This document shows positions 1-9,907 of a DNA stretch of 64,000 bases, piece by piece (within the stretch, counting starts at the first letter, position 1; each line of letters starts with the position of its first letter). Made by a program: the position numbers and the translations under genes. Source of the stretch: Tissierella sp. P1 (GTDB taxonomy: Bacteria; Bacillota; Clostridia; Tissierellales; Tissierellaceae); assembly GCF_002266425.1 (NCBI RefSeq), contig NZ_NPMN01000007.1:97225-161224 (forward strand), read 5' to 3'. The notes beneath the pieces are model-generated. The model saw only the letters and a list, made by a program, of their open reading frames with translations, did not search any database and was not told where the DNA came from.

Positions 1-968
1 CTGAAATATCTGTTGTAGGTACTGCTAGAAATGGACAAGAGGCCTTAGATAAGATAGAAATCTTAAAACCCGATATAGTAACTTTAGATATTGAGATGCC
101 TTTAATGGATGGCTTAACAACTTTAAGACATATTGTATCTAAGTATAAACTACCTGTTATAATGATTAGTTCTCTAACTTCTGAAGGGGCAGAGCTTACA
201 TTAAAAGCACTGGATGAAGGTGCAGTTGATTTTTTACCTAAGCCTACAAATATTTTTAGTTTAAGTCAAGCGGATATAAAAAGAGAAATTGTAGAAAAAG
301 TCAAGGCTGGTGCAAAGTCAAAATTTTATATTAAGGAAACTGTTAAAAAAACAACTACAGTAAAAGTGGATAGGTTAAATATAACTTATGAAGGATTTCA
401 AAATATTATAGCTGTCGGGACTTCAACAGGTGGTCCAAGAGCTTTACAATCTTTGATTTCAGAGTTACCTAGTGATATTAATGCTTCTATCCTTATAGTA
501 CAACATATGCCACCTAAATTTACGAAGTCTTTAGCTGATAGATTAAATTCCATTTCTAATATTAAAATTAAAGAAGCTGAAGATGGAGATGTATTATCAA
601 GAGGATGTGGTTATATCGCACCAGGAGATTATCACATGACAGTGGTTAAAGAGTCTAATGACCTTGTAATAAGATTAAATCAAGAACCTCAGGTTATGGG
701 GTTAAGACCAACTGTTGATAAGATGATGGAGTCAGTAGCTAAAATCAGTGGATACTCAAAAATAGGTGTTATTTTGACAGGTATGGGATCTGATGGAACA
801 AACGGTATAATGAAAATGAGACAATCTGGTAGCTATACTATAGCCCAAGATGAAGCAACCTCAGTTGTATATGGTATGCCTAAGTCGGCTATCGCTACAA
901 ATTGTATAGATATAATATTGCCTCTAGACAAAATTGCAAATAAAATAATAAATAAAGTGGGGGTGTAG
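1..968 (+). CDS. cheB: CheB protein-glutamate methylesterase, 5' truncated by the window edge
   Basis: Chemotaxis response regulator that demethylates (and deamidates) glutamates of chemoreceptors when phosphorylated by CheA. The reading frame is open from base 3, so the gene begins before the window. The visible N-terminal part is the end of a receiver domain (phospho-acceptor Asp in TLDIEMP, the Lys of PKP). After a linker comes the methylesterase domain with its Ser-His-Asp set: Ser in GTSTGGP, His in VQHMPP, Asp in GMGSDG. An internal ATG at 96 lies within the receiver domain and is not the start. The stop is 2 nt before cheA, so it is translated in the same operon. The family identity is certain from domain order; only the start is unseen. 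Confidence 0.96.
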   Translation, partial: EISVVGTARNGQEALDKIEILKPDIVTLDIEMPLMDGLTTLRHIVSKYKLPVIMISSLTSEGAELTLKALDEGAVDFLPKPTNIFSLSQADIKREIVEKVKAGAKSKFYIKETVKKTTTVKVDRLNITYEGFQNIIAVGTSTGGPRALQSLISELPSDINASILIVQHMPPKFTKSLADRLNSISNIKIKEAEDGDVLSRGCGYIAPGDYHMTVVKESNDLVIRLNQEPQVMGLRPTVDKMMESVAKISGYSKIGVILTGMGSDGTNGIMKMRQSGSYTIAQDEATSVVYGMPKSAIATNCIDIILPLDKIANKIINKVGV

Positions 969-970
969 TC

Positions 971-2968
971 ATGGATTTAGATATTAGTCAATATATAAAT
1001 ATATTTGTTGAAGAAGCAAAAGAACATTTACAAAATATGAATGATGTTTTATTAGAATTAGAAAAAAATCCTTCTCACTTGGGACATATAAATGAGATTT
1101 TTAGGGTAGCTCACACAATTAAAGGTATGTCTGGGACTATGGGATTTCATAATATGGCTAATTTAACTCATGAGATGGAAAATGTTTTGCAAGCTGCAAG
1201 AAATAATGATATAGAGCTTTCAGAAAATATAATTGATATTTTATTTGAATGCTTTGATGCGTTAGATTCTTCAGTAAGTCATATTATAGATTTCGGAACA
1301 GAAGAAGATGATAATAACCAGATAATAATAAATAAATTAACAAATTTATTAAATGAAGAAAAAAATGGAAAACATGAAAATATCCCTGTTGATGATTTAA
1401 AGATTGATAATTTTGTTTTAGAAGCCGTAAATAAAGCAAAAAAAGAAGGTTTGAATATATACAGAATAGATTTTGTTTTAAGTGAATCATGTATGTTAAA
1501 ATCTGCAAGAGCTTTTATTATATTTAATACTTTAGAAACCTTTGGAGAAATTATTTATTCTAATCCGTCTGTTGAAGATATTGAAGATGAGAAATTTGAT
1601 TTAAAGTTTTCTGTTCTTTTAGTAAGTGATAATGATAAATCAATTATATTAAGTGAATTAAATCAGATATCGGAAATAGAAAACATTACTTTAACAGATT
1701 CTGAGGATAATAATTCTAATAAGATAATTGAGCCAAAAGAATCAGAAATACCTACTGATTCAAATATTATAATGGATGAAGTTAATGTTAAAAGTGAGAA
1801 GACAACTCAAACTCACTCTGGTAAAGTTGGAAAGACTGTTAGAGTTGATATCGACCGATTAGATAATCTAATGAACCTAGTCAGTGAACTAATAATAATC
1901 AAGACTAGGATGGATGATTTAAGTGAAAAGACAACTGGCGAAAATATGACAGAAGCTATTGAATATTTAGAACGAATAACCACTAATTTACACGATGCGG
2001 TTATGAAAGTTAGAATGGTGCCGATAGAAAGAGTTTTTAATAGATTCCCAAGGTTAGTAAGAGATTTATCTAAAGAATTAGGAAAAGAAATAGATTTACA
2101 AATGAGTGGAGAAGAAACTGAAGTAGATAGAACAGTTATTGATGAAATTGGAGACCCTTTAATTCATATGATTAGAAATTCAATAGATCATGGGATTGAG
2201 CTACCAGCAGACAGAATTAAGATTGGGAAGCCTGAAGTGGGAACCGTTGTACTTAAGTCCTATCCAGATGGAAACAATGTAGTAATCGAGGTAGAAGACG
2301 ATGGAAGAGGCATGGATCATAATTTAATTAAGAGAAAGGCAGTTGAAAAAGGAATATTAGATGAAAGAGAAGCTGAAAATTTATCAATAGAGGATAGTAT
2401 TAATTTACTATTTGAACCTGGATTTAGTACAGCTGAGACCATTTCAGATGTTTCAGGAAGAGGGGTTGGACTTGATGTTGTTAAATCTAAAATCGAATCA
2501 ATAAATGGAAATATAGAAATTGAGAGTGTAAAGGATAAGGGTACTAAGTTTATAATTAGAATTCCATTGACATTGGCTATAATTCAGGCATTACTAATAA
2601 AATTAAATGATGAAATATATGCGATTCCTTTGAGTTCTATTACGGAGATTATTAATATTTCTAATGATCAAATAAGAGATGTGCAAGGACAAGAGATTGT
2701 ATTATATAGAGGCATGACTTTACCAATTATAAGATTAAAAGACATACTAGGTATAGATGATAATAGAGAGAGTGAAGATTTAGTAGTTGTCGTAGTAAAA
2801 AAGGGAGATAAACAAGCAGGTTTAATTGTAGATAACCTAATAGGTCAGCAAGAAATTGTTATTAAAGGATTAGGAAAATATTTAGGAGGAGTAAAATATT
2901 TATCTGGTGCTACAATCCTTGGTAATGGTAATATTTCATTAATTCTAGACATTAATTCACTAATATAA
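971..2968 (+). CDS. cheA: Chemotaxis histidine kinase CheA
   Basis: Receptor-coupled histidine kinase that phosphorylates CheY and CheB. At 665 residues it is of usual length. Domains in order: Hpt with the phosphorylated His48 in AHTIKG, a CheY/B-binding P2 region (about 150-240), a short acidic linker, the P3 dimerisation helices (about 285-345), the HATPase domain with N-box MIRNSIDHG and the G-boxes DDGRGMD and GRGVGLD, and a C-terminal CheW-like domain. The ribosome site GGGGGTG overlaps the end of cheB, which suggests translational coupling. It sits between cheB and cheW as in other clostridial flagellar operons. Confidence 0.97.
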   Translation: MDLDISQYINIFVEEAKEHLQNMNDVLLELEKNPSHLGHINEIFRVAHTIKGMSGTMGFHNMANLTHEMENVLQAARNNDIELSENIIDILFECFDALDSSVSHIIDFGTEEDDNNQIIINKLTNLLNEEKNGKHENIPVDDLKIDNFVLEAVNKAKKEGLNIYRIDFVLSESCMLKSARAFIIFNTLETFGEIIYSNPSVEDIEDEKFDLKFSVLLVSDNDKSIILSELNQISEIENITLTDSEDNNSNKIIEPKESEIPTDSNIIMDEVNVKSEKTTQTHSGKVGKTVRVDIDRLDNLMNLVSELIIIKTRMDDLSEKTTGENMTEAIEYLERITTNLHDAVMKVRMVPIERVFNRFPRLVRDLSKELGKEIDLQMSGEETEVDRTVIDEIGDPLIHMIRNSIDHGIELPADRIKIGKPEVGTVVLKSYPDGNNVVIEVEDDGRGMDHNLIKRKAVEKGILDEREAENLSIEDSINLLFEPGFSTAETISDVSGRGVGLDVVKSKIESINGNIEIESVKDKGTKFIIRIPLTLAIIQALLIKLNDEIYAIPLSSITEIINISNDQIRDVQGQEIVLYRGMTLPIIRLKDILGIDDNRESEDLVVVVVKKGDKQAGLIVDNLIGQQEIVIKGLGKYLGGVKYLSGATILGNGNISLILDINSLI

Positions 2969-2980
2969 GGGGGAATCAAC

Positions 2981-3412
2981 ATGTCTGAGGTAATAGACAA
3001 TAAATATGTAGTATTTAAACTAGACAAAGAATATTATGGAATTCCTATTAACAAAGTAATTTCTATAGAGAAAATGCAAGAAACAACAAGAATACCTAAT
3101 GGTCCTATACATGTTAAAGGAGTTATTAATTTAAGGGGCGAGGTTATTTGTCTAATTGATTTAAGGCTAAAGCTTGATATGGAACCTAAAGAAATAGATA
3201 ATAACTCTCGTATAATAATTGTTTCACATGATGAGATAATAGCAGGTTTAATTGTAGATTCTTCATCTGAGGTAATAGAAATAGCTAAAGAAAACATTGA
3301 TAATCCACCTACTTCTTCTGAAAATGAAAACTTATCTTATATACAAGGAATCGGTAAGGTTAAGGATAGATTGATAATATTACTTGAATTATCAAAAGTC
3401 CTTGAGTATTAG
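2981..3412 (+). CDS. cheW: Chemotaxis adaptor CheW
   Basis: A single CheW domain of 143 residues that links chemoreceptors to CheA in the cytoplasmic signalling array. The conserved stretch VKGVINLRGEVICLIDLR identifies the fold. It lies 12 nt after cheA with its own GGGGGA ribosome site and 12 nt before cheC, so it is one cistron of the che operon. No unusual feature is seen. Confidence 0.95.
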   Translation: MSEVIDNKYVVFKLDKEYYGIPINKVISIEKMQETTRIPNGPIHVKGVINLRGEVICLIDLRLKLDMEPKEIDNNSRIIIVSHDEIIAGLIVDSSSEVIEIAKENIDNPPTSSENENLSYIQGIGKVKDRLIILLELSKVLEY

Positions 3413-3424
3413 AGGTGTAATAAT

Positions 3425-4039
3425 ATGACAATCAATGTTGATAATTTAAATAATTTTATGATAGATGTACTTAAAGAATTAGGAAATATTGGGGCTGGGA
3501 ATGCTGCTACTGCTCTAGCAAATATGATATCTAAGAAAATCGATATGAAGGTTCCTAATGTTCGTATAATGGAGTTTAGAGATGTAGCTGAGATATTAGG
3601 AGGAGAAGAAAACTTAGTAATTGGAATTTATTTTGAATTAATGGAAGATATCGTTGGTAATATGATGTTTGCCTTAGATATAAATTCTGCTATAAATTTG
3701 ACTAATATGTTATATAATCGTGAAAAAGAAGGTAAGGAACTTGATGAAATGGATATATCTGCATTATCTGAGGTAGGGAATATTATCGCTTCTTCATATG
3801 CAAATTCACTCTCTTCACTTACTGGATTAAAAATGTATATATCTGTTCCATCAATTTCAATTGATATGGCAGGTGCTATCCTTAGTGTGCCAGCTATACA
3901 ATATGGACATGTTTCAGATCATGCTTTGATGATAGAAACAATTTTCGAAGAAGAACAAAATCTTGTTGCTGGAAATTTATTTTTTCTTCCAGACTTATCT
4001 TCTTTCGATAAAATATTATTAGCGTTAGGGGTAAAATAG
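3425..4039 (+). CDS. cheC: CheY-P phosphatase CheC
   Basis: Phosphatase of the CheC/CheX/FliY family that removes phosphate from CheY and, in Bacillus, is stimulated by CheD. Both pseudo-repeat active helices with the family E-x-x-N pattern are present: ELGNIGAGNAATALANM (about residues 19-35) and EVGNIIASSYANSL (about 116-129). The 204-residue length matches CheC. It is followed after 1 nt by cheD, the partner gene, as in other Firmicutes. Confidence 0.94.
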   Translation: MTINVDNLNNFMIDVLKELGNIGAGNAATALANMISKKIDMKVPNVRIMEFRDVAEILGGEENLVIGIYFELMEDIVGNMMFALDINSAINLTNMLYNREKEGKELDEMDISALSEVGNIIASSYANSLSSLTGLKMYISVPSISIDMAGAILSVPAIQYGHVSDHALMIETIFEEEQNLVAGNLFFLPDLSSFDKILLALGVK

Positions 4040-4040
4040 G

Positions 4041-4529
4041 ATGAATGTTAAAACTATAAAAGTTGGAATGGCCGATCTCAACGCAACAAAATCACCTAAC
4101 TTCTTAACTACTTTAGGCTTAGGATCTTGTGTAGGGATCACATTATATGATAAAGTCAATAAAATTGCTGGCTTAGCTCATATTATGTTACCTTCTAGTA
4201 AAGAAATAAAAAACAATGAAAATAAAGCAAAGTTTGCAGATACTGGAATTGAAGAGTTAGTAGAAGTCATGATAAAGATAGGTGGAGATAGAAATAATTT
4301 TGTAGCTAAAATAGCCAGAGGATCCCAAATGTTTAACTTTAATTCTAGCAATGATATTTTAAAAATTGGTGAAAGGAATGTAATTGCTACTAAAACAAAG
4401 CTTAAGGAGTTAAATATAAAAATTATTTCTGAAGACACTGGAGGAAATTTCGGTAGAACAATAATATTAAATGCTAATGATGGTTCATTACAAGTCAGGA
4501 CTATTGGCCATGGAGAAAAAACAATATAA
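4041..4529 (+). CDS. cheD: Chemoreceptor glutamine deamidase CheD
   Basis: Deamidates receptor glutamines and acts as partner of CheC. The catalytic Cys is seen in GLGSCVG (about residue 30) and the His in AGLAHIMLP (about residue 46), so the enzyme looks active. It has 162 residues, normal for the family. Its ATG is 1 nt after the cheC stop, indicating coupled translation. Confidence 0.95.
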   Translation: MNVKTIKVGMADLNATKSPNFLTTLGLGSCVGITLYDKVNKIAGLAHIMLPSSKEIKNNENKAKFADTGIEELVEVMIKIGGDRNNFVAKIARGSQMFNFNSSNDILKIGERNVIATKTKLKELNIKIISEDTGGNFGRTIILNANDGSLQVRTIGHGEKTI

Positions 4530-4549
4530 TTTCCATGGGGGGAAATCAA

Positions 4550-5299
4550 ATGAATATTGAGAACTTATGGATAAAATATACTGATACTAAAGATAAAGAA
4601 TTAAAAAAAGAGTTAATAGAATATTATATAAGTTTAGTTAAAATTGTTGCAGGAAGAATGTATAATTTTTATGGAAGTAAAATTGAATATGATGATTTAT
4701 TAGGATATGGTGTACTAGGGTTAATAGACAGTATTGATAAATTTGACATAACCAAAAATATTAAATTTGAAACTTATGCTCAAATAAGAATAAAAGGGGC
4801 TATAATTGATAATATTAGAAAATTAGATTGGATACCTAGGTCATTGCGAAAAAAATCTAAGGATGTGCAAAACTCCATATCTTTTCTCGAAAATAAACTT
4901 GGAAGAAGCCCCAAAAATGAAGAAATTGCAAAACATTTAAAAATTTCACTAAGTGAGTTAGAATTATTATTATCTGATATATCAACTTTTAATGTTTCTT
5001 CATTAGAAGAAGTCCTGTTAACAAAAGGGGATTATTCTTCTGAAATTCAACAGGATATAGGAACACCAGAAGATATTTATGAAGGAAAAGAAATAAAGGA
5101 GATTTTATCAACTTCAATTGATGCCTTAAATAAAAATGAAAGACTAGTAATTTCCTTATATTATTACGAAGAATTAACTTATAAAGAAATAGGACATGTT
5201 ATGGAACTATCAGAATCCAGAATTTCACAAATACATAGCAAAGCTATTTTAAAAATTAAAATTTTTTTAGAAAAAGAAGGAATAGTTAAAGGATCATAG
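4550..5299 (+). CDS. fliA: FliA/SigD-type motility sigma factor
   Basis: Sigma-70 family factor of the FliA/WhiG/SigD class, which directs transcription of late flagellar and chemotaxis genes. Region 2 is near residues 35-85 (YDDLLGYGVLGLIDSIDKFD and the RIKGAIIDNIRKLDW stretch), region 3 is near 95-140, and region 4 carries the helix-turn-helix LTYKEIGHVMELSESRISQI. I place the start at ATG 4550, preceded by a strong GGGGGGA site. The upstream in-frame ATG at 4535 would overlap that site. It follows cheD as sigD does in Bacillus. Confidence 0.94.
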   Translation: MNIENLWIKYTDTKDKELKKELIEYYISLVKIVAGRMYNFYGSKIEYDDLLGYGVLGLIDSIDKFDITKNIKFETYAQIRIKGAIIDNIRKLDWIPRSLRKKSKDVQNSISFLENKLGRSPKNEEIAKHLKISLSELELLLSDISTFNVSSLEEVLLTKGDYSSEIQQDIGTPEDIYEGKEIKEILSTSIDALNKNERLVISLYYYEELTYKEIGHVMELSESRISQIHSKAILKIKIFLEKEGIVKGS

Positions 5300-5309
5300 G
5301 GGGTGGAGT

Positions 5310-6695
5310 ATGTATAATATCGGTAATGACATAGTGCTTGAAATTAGTAGAGATGGGTTATATGGCTATATTACTATATTAAAATATGAAGGTGAAGATC
5401 AAGATTATATTCAGATTGATAATAAGGATTTATTAAATGAAATAAAAAAACATATAAAATATGGCTTAAAAGAAAGTCTATTACAGAATCTTTTAGATAA
5501 TAGAATCACTGGAGAGAAGTTTTGCATAGCTGAAGGGAAAGTACCAATACCAGGAAAGGATGGAAGTATCAAATATCATTTTGATATGGAAAAACCTTTA
5601 TTACCTAAATTAAATGATGATGGGACAGTGGACTATAGAGAGCTAGATTCTATTAATACAGTTAACAAAGAAGATGTCTTAGCTGAGATTATACCTCCAA
5701 CCGATGGAGAAGAAGGAAAAAAAGTTAATGGAGATACAATACCATATGCTAAAGGCAGGGTGCCAAAATTTAAATATGGAAAAAATGTTAAAGTATCGTT
5801 AGATGGTATATTTTTGATTTCAGAAAGTAACGGATTAGTTGAATTAAAGAATGGTAAGGTAAGTGTTTCTGAAGTACTGTCAGTGGAAAATATTGATAAT
5901 AGTACAGGTAATATAAATTTTGATGGAAATGTAATTGTGAATAAAGACATTCTCAATGGTTTTACCTTAAGGGCAGGAGGTTCTGTTGAAGTAAAGGGTG
6001 CAGTAGAGGGAGGACTAATTGAGTCTAATGGAGATGTTTTAATACGACAAGGAATTCAAGGATACAATAGATTAACAATTAATACTACGGGAAACTTATC
6101 TACTAAGTTTATTGAAAATTCTGTTGTCAATGCTGGATCCAATATAACAGCAGAAGCTATTATGCATAGTAATGTGTCTTCCAAGTCTAACATTCTTGTT
6201 CTTGGAAAAAAAGGATTAATTGTTGGTGGTGTTTGTAAAGCTAAGTATGAAATCAGAGCTAGAATCATTGGTTCTACAATGGCAACGACAACAGTCTTGG
6301 AAGTAGGTATTGATCCAGATGTCAAGCAAAGACATGATGAATTAGACGAAAAATTTAAAACATCTAAAGAGAATCTTGAAAAAATAGATCAGTCTTTAAA
6401 AGTATTGGAGGTATTAAAGAGATCAAATAAACTTGATGTAAGGAAAGAAGAGTTATACAATGAACTCAGCAAAGCCCAATTAACCCTAAGTTTAGAAATT
6501 AGTAAAGTAGAAAGAGAATTAATTGAAGTAAAAAATCAAATGAATACTTTATCTAGGGGACAGATAAAAGTTGCTGATACCATTTATCCAGGTGTTAAAA
6601 TTATTATAGGAAATAGTTTTTTGTATATAAGAGATGAAATGAAAAGATGTACATTCTATAAAGAAGATGGAGATATAAGGATTGGACCATATTAA
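5310..6695 (+). CDS. DUF342 / FapA family protein
   Basis: A 461-residue protein of the DUF342 (FapA, flagellar assembly protein A-like) family. Its N-terminal part contains the segment GEEGKKVNGDTIPY. The middle is a repetitive beta-helix-like domain rich in Gly and Asn (about 180-320), and a coiled coil follows at about 335-410. The family is often encoded in flagellar operons of Clostridia, but its molecular role is poorly defined. The spacing of 10 nt from fliA and 11 nt to the next gene shows the same operon. Confidence 0.85.
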   Translation: MYNIGNDIVLEISRDGLYGYITILKYEGEDQDYIQIDNKDLLNEIKKHIKYGLKESLLQNLLDNRITGEKFCIAEGKVPIPGKDGSIKYHFDMEKPLLPKLNDDGTVDYRELDSINTVNKEDVLAEIIPPTDGEEGKKVNGDTIPYAKGRVPKFKYGKNVKVSLDGIFLISESNGLVELKNGKVSVSEVLSVENIDNSTGNINFDGNVIVNKDILNGFTLRAGGSVEVKGAVEGGLIESNGDVLIRQGIQGYNRLTINTTGNLSTKFIENSVVNAGSNITAEAIMHSNVSSKSNILVLGKKGLIVGGVCKAKYEIRARIIGSTMATTTVLEVGIDPDVKQRHDELDEKFKTSKENLEKIDQSLKVLEVLKRSNKLDVRKEELYNELSKAQLTLSLEISKVERELIEVKNQMNTLSRGQIKVADTIYPGVKIIIGNSFLYIRDEMKRCTFYKEDGDIRIGPY

Positions 6696-6706
6696 GAGGT
6701 GATAAT

Positions 6707-7018
6707 ATGTCTATTAAACCTATTGATTACAATGTTATGCTTCCAAAAACTCAAGAAGTATCAAGTGCAAAGTATATAGAAAATATTAAAAACAAAAATA
6801 TTGTAGAAAGTGGATTTATTCAACAGGAAAAAATCATAAACAAAAACAAGAAAAAAGTCATGGATACAGATAAGAGTAACAAATCGAGAATTACTGATGA
6901 TAATAGATCAAATAAACAAGGATATTCACGGAAAAAGGACAATAAAAAATCTGAAAAATCTACTAATAAGAAAATAAATACTAAAAATATAGGAAATAAT
7001 ATCGATATACGTATATAA
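6707..7018 (+). CDS. Small Lys/Asn-rich disordered protein in the flagellar operon
   Basis: A 103-residue hypothetical protein. The first 25 residues (starting MSIKPIDYNVMLPKTQEV) look like a defined motif. The remainder is low-complexity, very rich in Lys, Asn, Ser and Asp, and ends in IDIRI. No domain or membrane segment is visible and it is probably disordered. It has a clear GAGGTG ribosome site and sits between the FapA-like and SwrB-like genes, so a motility-related role is plausible by position only. Confidence 0.72.
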   Translation: MSIKPIDYNVMLPKTQEVSSAKYIENIKNKNIVESGFIQQEKIINKNKKKVMDTDKSNKSRITDDNRSNKQGYSRKKDNKKSEKSTNKKINTKNIGNNIDIRI

Positions 7019-7030
7019 TAGAGGTGTAAG

Positions 7031-7474
7031 ATGATAACTATCATTTTAAATATAATTGGATTAATTTTAATTATTTATTCAATTTATATTATAAGAAAGG
7101 ATTTGACAAATCATAATACTGCAGTTAATGATTTAAATCAAATTGAAGAAAGGGTAAAGGAATATTATAATCTTACTGAGGAAATAATTGAAGAATTTGA
7201 TGAAATAATTGATTCTAAATTAGAAATGATAAATAAAAAAAATGAGAAGATACATAATGAACAATTAAATTCTATCATTAATAGTGATAATAATCTTTTA
7301 AGTAATGACAGCTCAGATATGGTCAGCATAAATTCAAGCTCTATCCATAAAAATGTCGTTGAGCTAAAAAAAATTGGATTAACAAATGAAGAGATCGCAA
7401 AAAAATTGAATAAAGGTATTAGAGAGGTTGAAATTATACTAAAAATGTACGAGAATATAAAAAGCTTACATTGA
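7031..7474 (+). CDS. SwrB/YlxL-like membrane-anchored protein with C-terminal helix-turn-helix
   Basis: A 147-residue protein with one N-terminal membrane helix (about residues 2-22), a charged linker that is probably coiled coil, and a C-terminal helix-turn-helix-like segment GLTNEEIAKKLNKGIREVEI (about 113-132). In Bacillus the gene after sigD and before rpsB is swrB (ylxL), which has the same membrane-anchor topology and affects flagellar assembly. The similarity claimed here is topology and gene position, not a recognised sequence match. It is the last gene of the motility operon. Confidence 0.75.
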   Translation: MITIILNIIGLILIIYSIYIIRKDLTNHNTAVNDLNQIEERVKEYYNLTEEIIEEFDEIIDSKLEMINKKNEKIHNEQLNSIINSDNNLLSNDSSDMVSINSSSIHKNVVELKKIGLTNEEIAKKLNKGIREVEIILKMYENIKSLH

Positions 7475-7567
7475 ATCATTAACGCATGAAAGAAATGTTT
7501 CATAAAATCTAATCAGGTCAAAGTTATATTATGATTATAAAAAATAGACAATTTTATGTAAAAATGA

Positions 7568-7596
7568 TTGCTTTAAGAATTATGGTATGTTATACT
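7568..7596 (+). promoter_or_regulatory. Sigma-A type promoter for rpsB-tsf
   Basis: TTGCTT at 7568-7573 and TATACT at 7591-7596 with a 17-nt spacer. It lies in the 180-nt gap after the motility operon and upstream of the rpsB leader, where a new housekeeping transcription unit is expected. Confidence 0.7.
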
Positions 7597-7602
7597 ACTA
7601 TA

Positions 7603-7696
7603 GTGATTACACACATTCCTTGATATTTGAGGCAGTGCCTGATGGTTCCTCTAATATATGAAAGGGATGGAGGAAAAAAACTTGGAGGTGAATAGT
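7603..7696 (+). ncRNA. Structured 5' leader of rpsB
   Basis: About 90 nt between the promoter and the rpsB start. It holds a nested stem-loop at 7629-7651: outer pair GAGG/CCTC, inner pair CAG/CTG. In many bacteria S2 represses its own operon through a leader, so autogenous control is a reasonable inference. The sequence shows only the hairpin and the long leader. Confidence 0.5.
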
Positions 7697-8404
7697 ATGT
7701 CAGTAATTACAATGAAAGGTTTATTAGAAGCAGGAGTTCATTTTGGACATCAGACTAGAAGATGGAATCCCAAAATGGCACAGTATATTTTTACTGAAAG
7801 AAATGGAATCTACATTATTGACTTACAAAAAACAGTTAAGAAGGTAGAAGAGGCTTATGATTTTATTAAGGAAGCTATTGCAGATGGAGGCGAAGTTTTA
7901 TTTGTAGGTACAAAGAAACAAGCTCAAGAAGCTATTGAGAGCGAAGCCAAAAGATGTAATATGCATTTTGTAAATCAAAGATGGCTTGGTGGTATGTTAA
8001 CAAACTATAAAACTATCAGAAATAGGGTTGACAGACTTCATGAATTAGCTAAAATGGAAGAAGAAGGTATTTTTGAACTTTTACCTAAAAAAGAAGTTAT
8101 CAAATTAAGACATGAAGCAGAAAGACTAGAAAAATTCCTTGGTGGAATTAAAAATATGAATAGAATACCAGATGTTCTGTTTGTTGTAGATCCAAGAAAA
8201 GAAAGAATTGCAGTAAAAGAAGCTCAAATTCTTGGAATTCCTGTTGTTGCTATAGTGGATACTAACTGTGATCCAGACGAAGTTAATTATGTTATCCCTG
8301 GTAACGATGATGCTATAAGAGCTGTTAAACTACTAACAGAAACTATGGCTAATGCAGTTTTAGAAGGAAAGCAAGGGGAACAAATAGAAAATATAGAAGA
8401 GTAA
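7697..8404 (+). CDS. rpsB: 30S ribosomal protein S2
   Basis: Protein of the small ribosomal subunit needed for binding of S1-like factors and mRNA. The family pattern is clear: [15 protein letters not shown] near the N-terminus, [17 protein letters not shown], and [21 protein letters not shown] choose ATG 7697 because GGAGGTG lies 7 nt upstream and the resulting 235 residues fit S2. An in-frame ATG at 7658 would add a 13-residue extension containing the ribosome site. It is followed by a hairpin and then tsf, the usual partner. Confidence 0.97.
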   Translation: MSVITMKGLLEAGVHFGHQTRRWNPKMAQYIFTERNGIYIIDLQKTVKKVEEAYDFIKEAIADGGEVLFVGTKKQAQEAIESEAKRCNMHFVNQRWLGGMLTNYKTIRNRVDRLHELAKMEEEGIFELLPKKEVIKLRHEAERLEKFLGGIKNMNRIPDVLFVVDPRKERIAVKEAQILGIPVVAIVDTNCDPDEVNYVIPGNDDAIRAVKLLTETMANAVLEGKQGEQIENIEE

Positions 8405-8411
8405 ATAAAAG

Positions 8412-8456
8412 GGTAAGGGTTTAAAAGGGGCGGTCCCTTCTACTCTTACCATTTTT
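8412..8456 (+). terminator. Intercistronic terminator/attenuator between rpsB and tsf
   Basis: Long hairpin with outer arms GGTAAG/CTTACC and an inner AAGGG/CCCTT stem, followed by ATTTTTAA. It probably reduces tsf transcription relative to rpsB. Confidence 0.7.
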
Positions 8457-8476
8457 AACAATATAGGAGGGATAGA

Positions 8477-9124
8477 ATGAATATAAGTGCTTCAATAGTA
8501 AAAGATTTGAGAGAGAGAACAGGCGCTGGAATGATGGATTGTAAAAATGCTTTAGTAGAAACAAATGGAGATATAGAAAAAGCTATCGACCTATTAAGAG
8601 AAAAAGGATTATCAAAAGCTGCAAAAAAATCAGGAAGAATCGCAGCTGAAGGCCTAGTAGAGGCATATATCCATAGTGGTAGAATAGGTGTTTTAGTAGA
8701 AGTTAACTCTGAAACAGATTTCGTTGCTAAGACTGAGGAATTTAAACAATTTGTTAAGGATATAGCTATGCAAATTGCTGCTTCAAATCCTAAATATGTA
8801 TCAAGAGAAGAAGTATCTGAAGAAGAAATAGCCAGAGAAAGAGAAGTACTTACCCAACAAGCGATTAATGAAGGTAAACCAGAGCATGTAGCTGCTAAAA
8901 TAGTTGAGGGTAGATTAGAAAAATTCTTTGAACAAATATGTCTACTAGACCAAAACTTCATAAAGGATCCAGATGTTAAGATTAGAGATTTACTAAATGA
9001 GAAAATCGCTAAAATAGGTGAGAATCTAAAGATTAGAAGATTTGCAAGATTTGAAGTAGGCGAAGGAATTGAAAAGAAAGAAGAAAACTTTGCTGATGAA
9101 GTTGCAAAGCAAATTAATATGTAA
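8477..9124 (+). CDS. tsf: Elongation factor Ts
   Basis: Guanine nucleotide exchange factor for EF-Tu. The N-terminal UBA-like segment is present ([19 protein letters not shown]) and the TDFVAK motif is at about residues 80-85. At 215 residues it is the short, single-core form found in many Firmicutes. The ribosome site AGGAGGG is 7-8 nt before ATG. Confidence 0.96.
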   Translation: MNISASIVKDLRERTGAGMMDCKNALVETNGDIEKAIDLLREKGLSKAAKKSGRIAAEGLVEAYIHSGRIGVLVEVNSETDFVAKTEEFKQFVKDIAMQIAASNPKYVSREEVSEEEIAREREVLTQQAINEGKPEHVAAKIVEGRLEKFFEQICLLDQNFIKDPDVKIRDLLNEKIAKIGENLKIRRFARFEVGEGIEKKEENFADEVAKQINM

Positions 9125-9126
9125 TT

Positions 9127-9156
9127 AAATGGAGAACATACATTTGTTCTCCATTT
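9127..9156 (+). terminator. Hairpin after tsf
   Basis: Perfect 12-bp arms (9127-9138 and 9145-9156) around a 6-nt loop. There is no T-run on the plus strand, so it may be an RNA-stabilising or weak terminator element rather than a full terminator. Confidence 0.55.
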
Positions 9157-9191
9157 AAATAACACTATACTTGACATTAGGAGTGAATTAG

Positions 9192-9905
9192 ATGGACCCA
9201 ATATTTAAGAGAGTCGTCTTAAAGATAAGTGGTGAAGTCCTCTCCGGTCCTAAGGGTGCTGGAATTGATATAGATATGATTAATCAAATATCTATGGAAG
9301 TCAAAGAATTACACAACTTGGGTGTACAAGTATCTATTGTAGTAGGTGGAGGAAATTTTTGGCGTGGAAGATCAACTAAAGAAATGGATAGAACCACATC
9401 TGACTATATAGGAATGCTTGGAACAGTAATGAATGCACTTGCATTACAAGACTCCCTAGAACAATTAGGTGTAGACACAAGAGTACAATCTGCAATAGAG
9501 ATGAGACAGATAGCTGAGCCTTACATAAGAAGAAAAGCTGTTAGGCATTTAGAAAAGGGGAGAGTAGTGATATTTGCTGCGGGAACAGGTAATCCCTATT
9601 TTTCAACTGATACTACGGCTGCTCTTAGGGCTGCTGAAATAGAGGCAGAGGTAATATTGCTAGCTAAAAAAGGTGTAGATGGAGTTTATGACTCAGATCC
9701 AAATGTGAATTGCAATGCAAAGAAGTTTGATACATTGAAATATATTGATATTTTAAACTTAGGGCTTGGTATAATGGATTCAACTGCAACTTCATTATGT
9801 ATGGATAATAAGATTCCCCTAATTGTATTTGGCATTGATGAACCAAATAATATTATTAATGTTGTTTTAGGTAAAAAAATTGGAACACATGTAAAGGAGG
9901 ATTAA
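9192..9905 (+). CDS. pyrH: Uridylate kinase (UMP kinase)
   Basis: Phosphorylates UMP to UDP in pyrimidine nucleotide synthesis. It belongs to the amino-acid kinase fold: KISGEVLSG at the N-terminus, [10 protein letters not shown] (about 50-59) and [19 protein letters not shown] (about 129-147) are diagnostic. It has 237 residues. The order rpsB-tsf-pyrH-frr is the widespread bacterial arrangement, and frr begins 2 nt after the stop. Confidence 0.97.
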   Translation: MDPIFKRVVLKISGEVLSGPKGAGIDIDMINQISMEVKELHNLGVQVSIVVGGGNFWRGRSTKEMDRTTSDYIGMLGTVMNALALQDSLEQLGVDTRVQSAIEMRQIAEPYIRRKAVRHLEKGRVVIFAAGTGNPYFSTDTTAALRAAEIEAEVILLAKKGVDGVYDSDPNVNCNAKKFDTLKYIDILNLGLGIMDSTATSLCMDNKIPLIVFGIDEPNNIINVVLGKKIGTHVKED

Positions 9906-9907
9906 TT

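Noticed and set aside
4178..4549. 123-codon minus-strand frame over cheD
   Set aside because: Antisense shadow of cheD with no supporting motifs.
8455..9201. 248-codon minus-strand frame over tsf
   Set aside because: It is a mirror of tsf codon bias, has no ribosome site or family, and tsf is certain.
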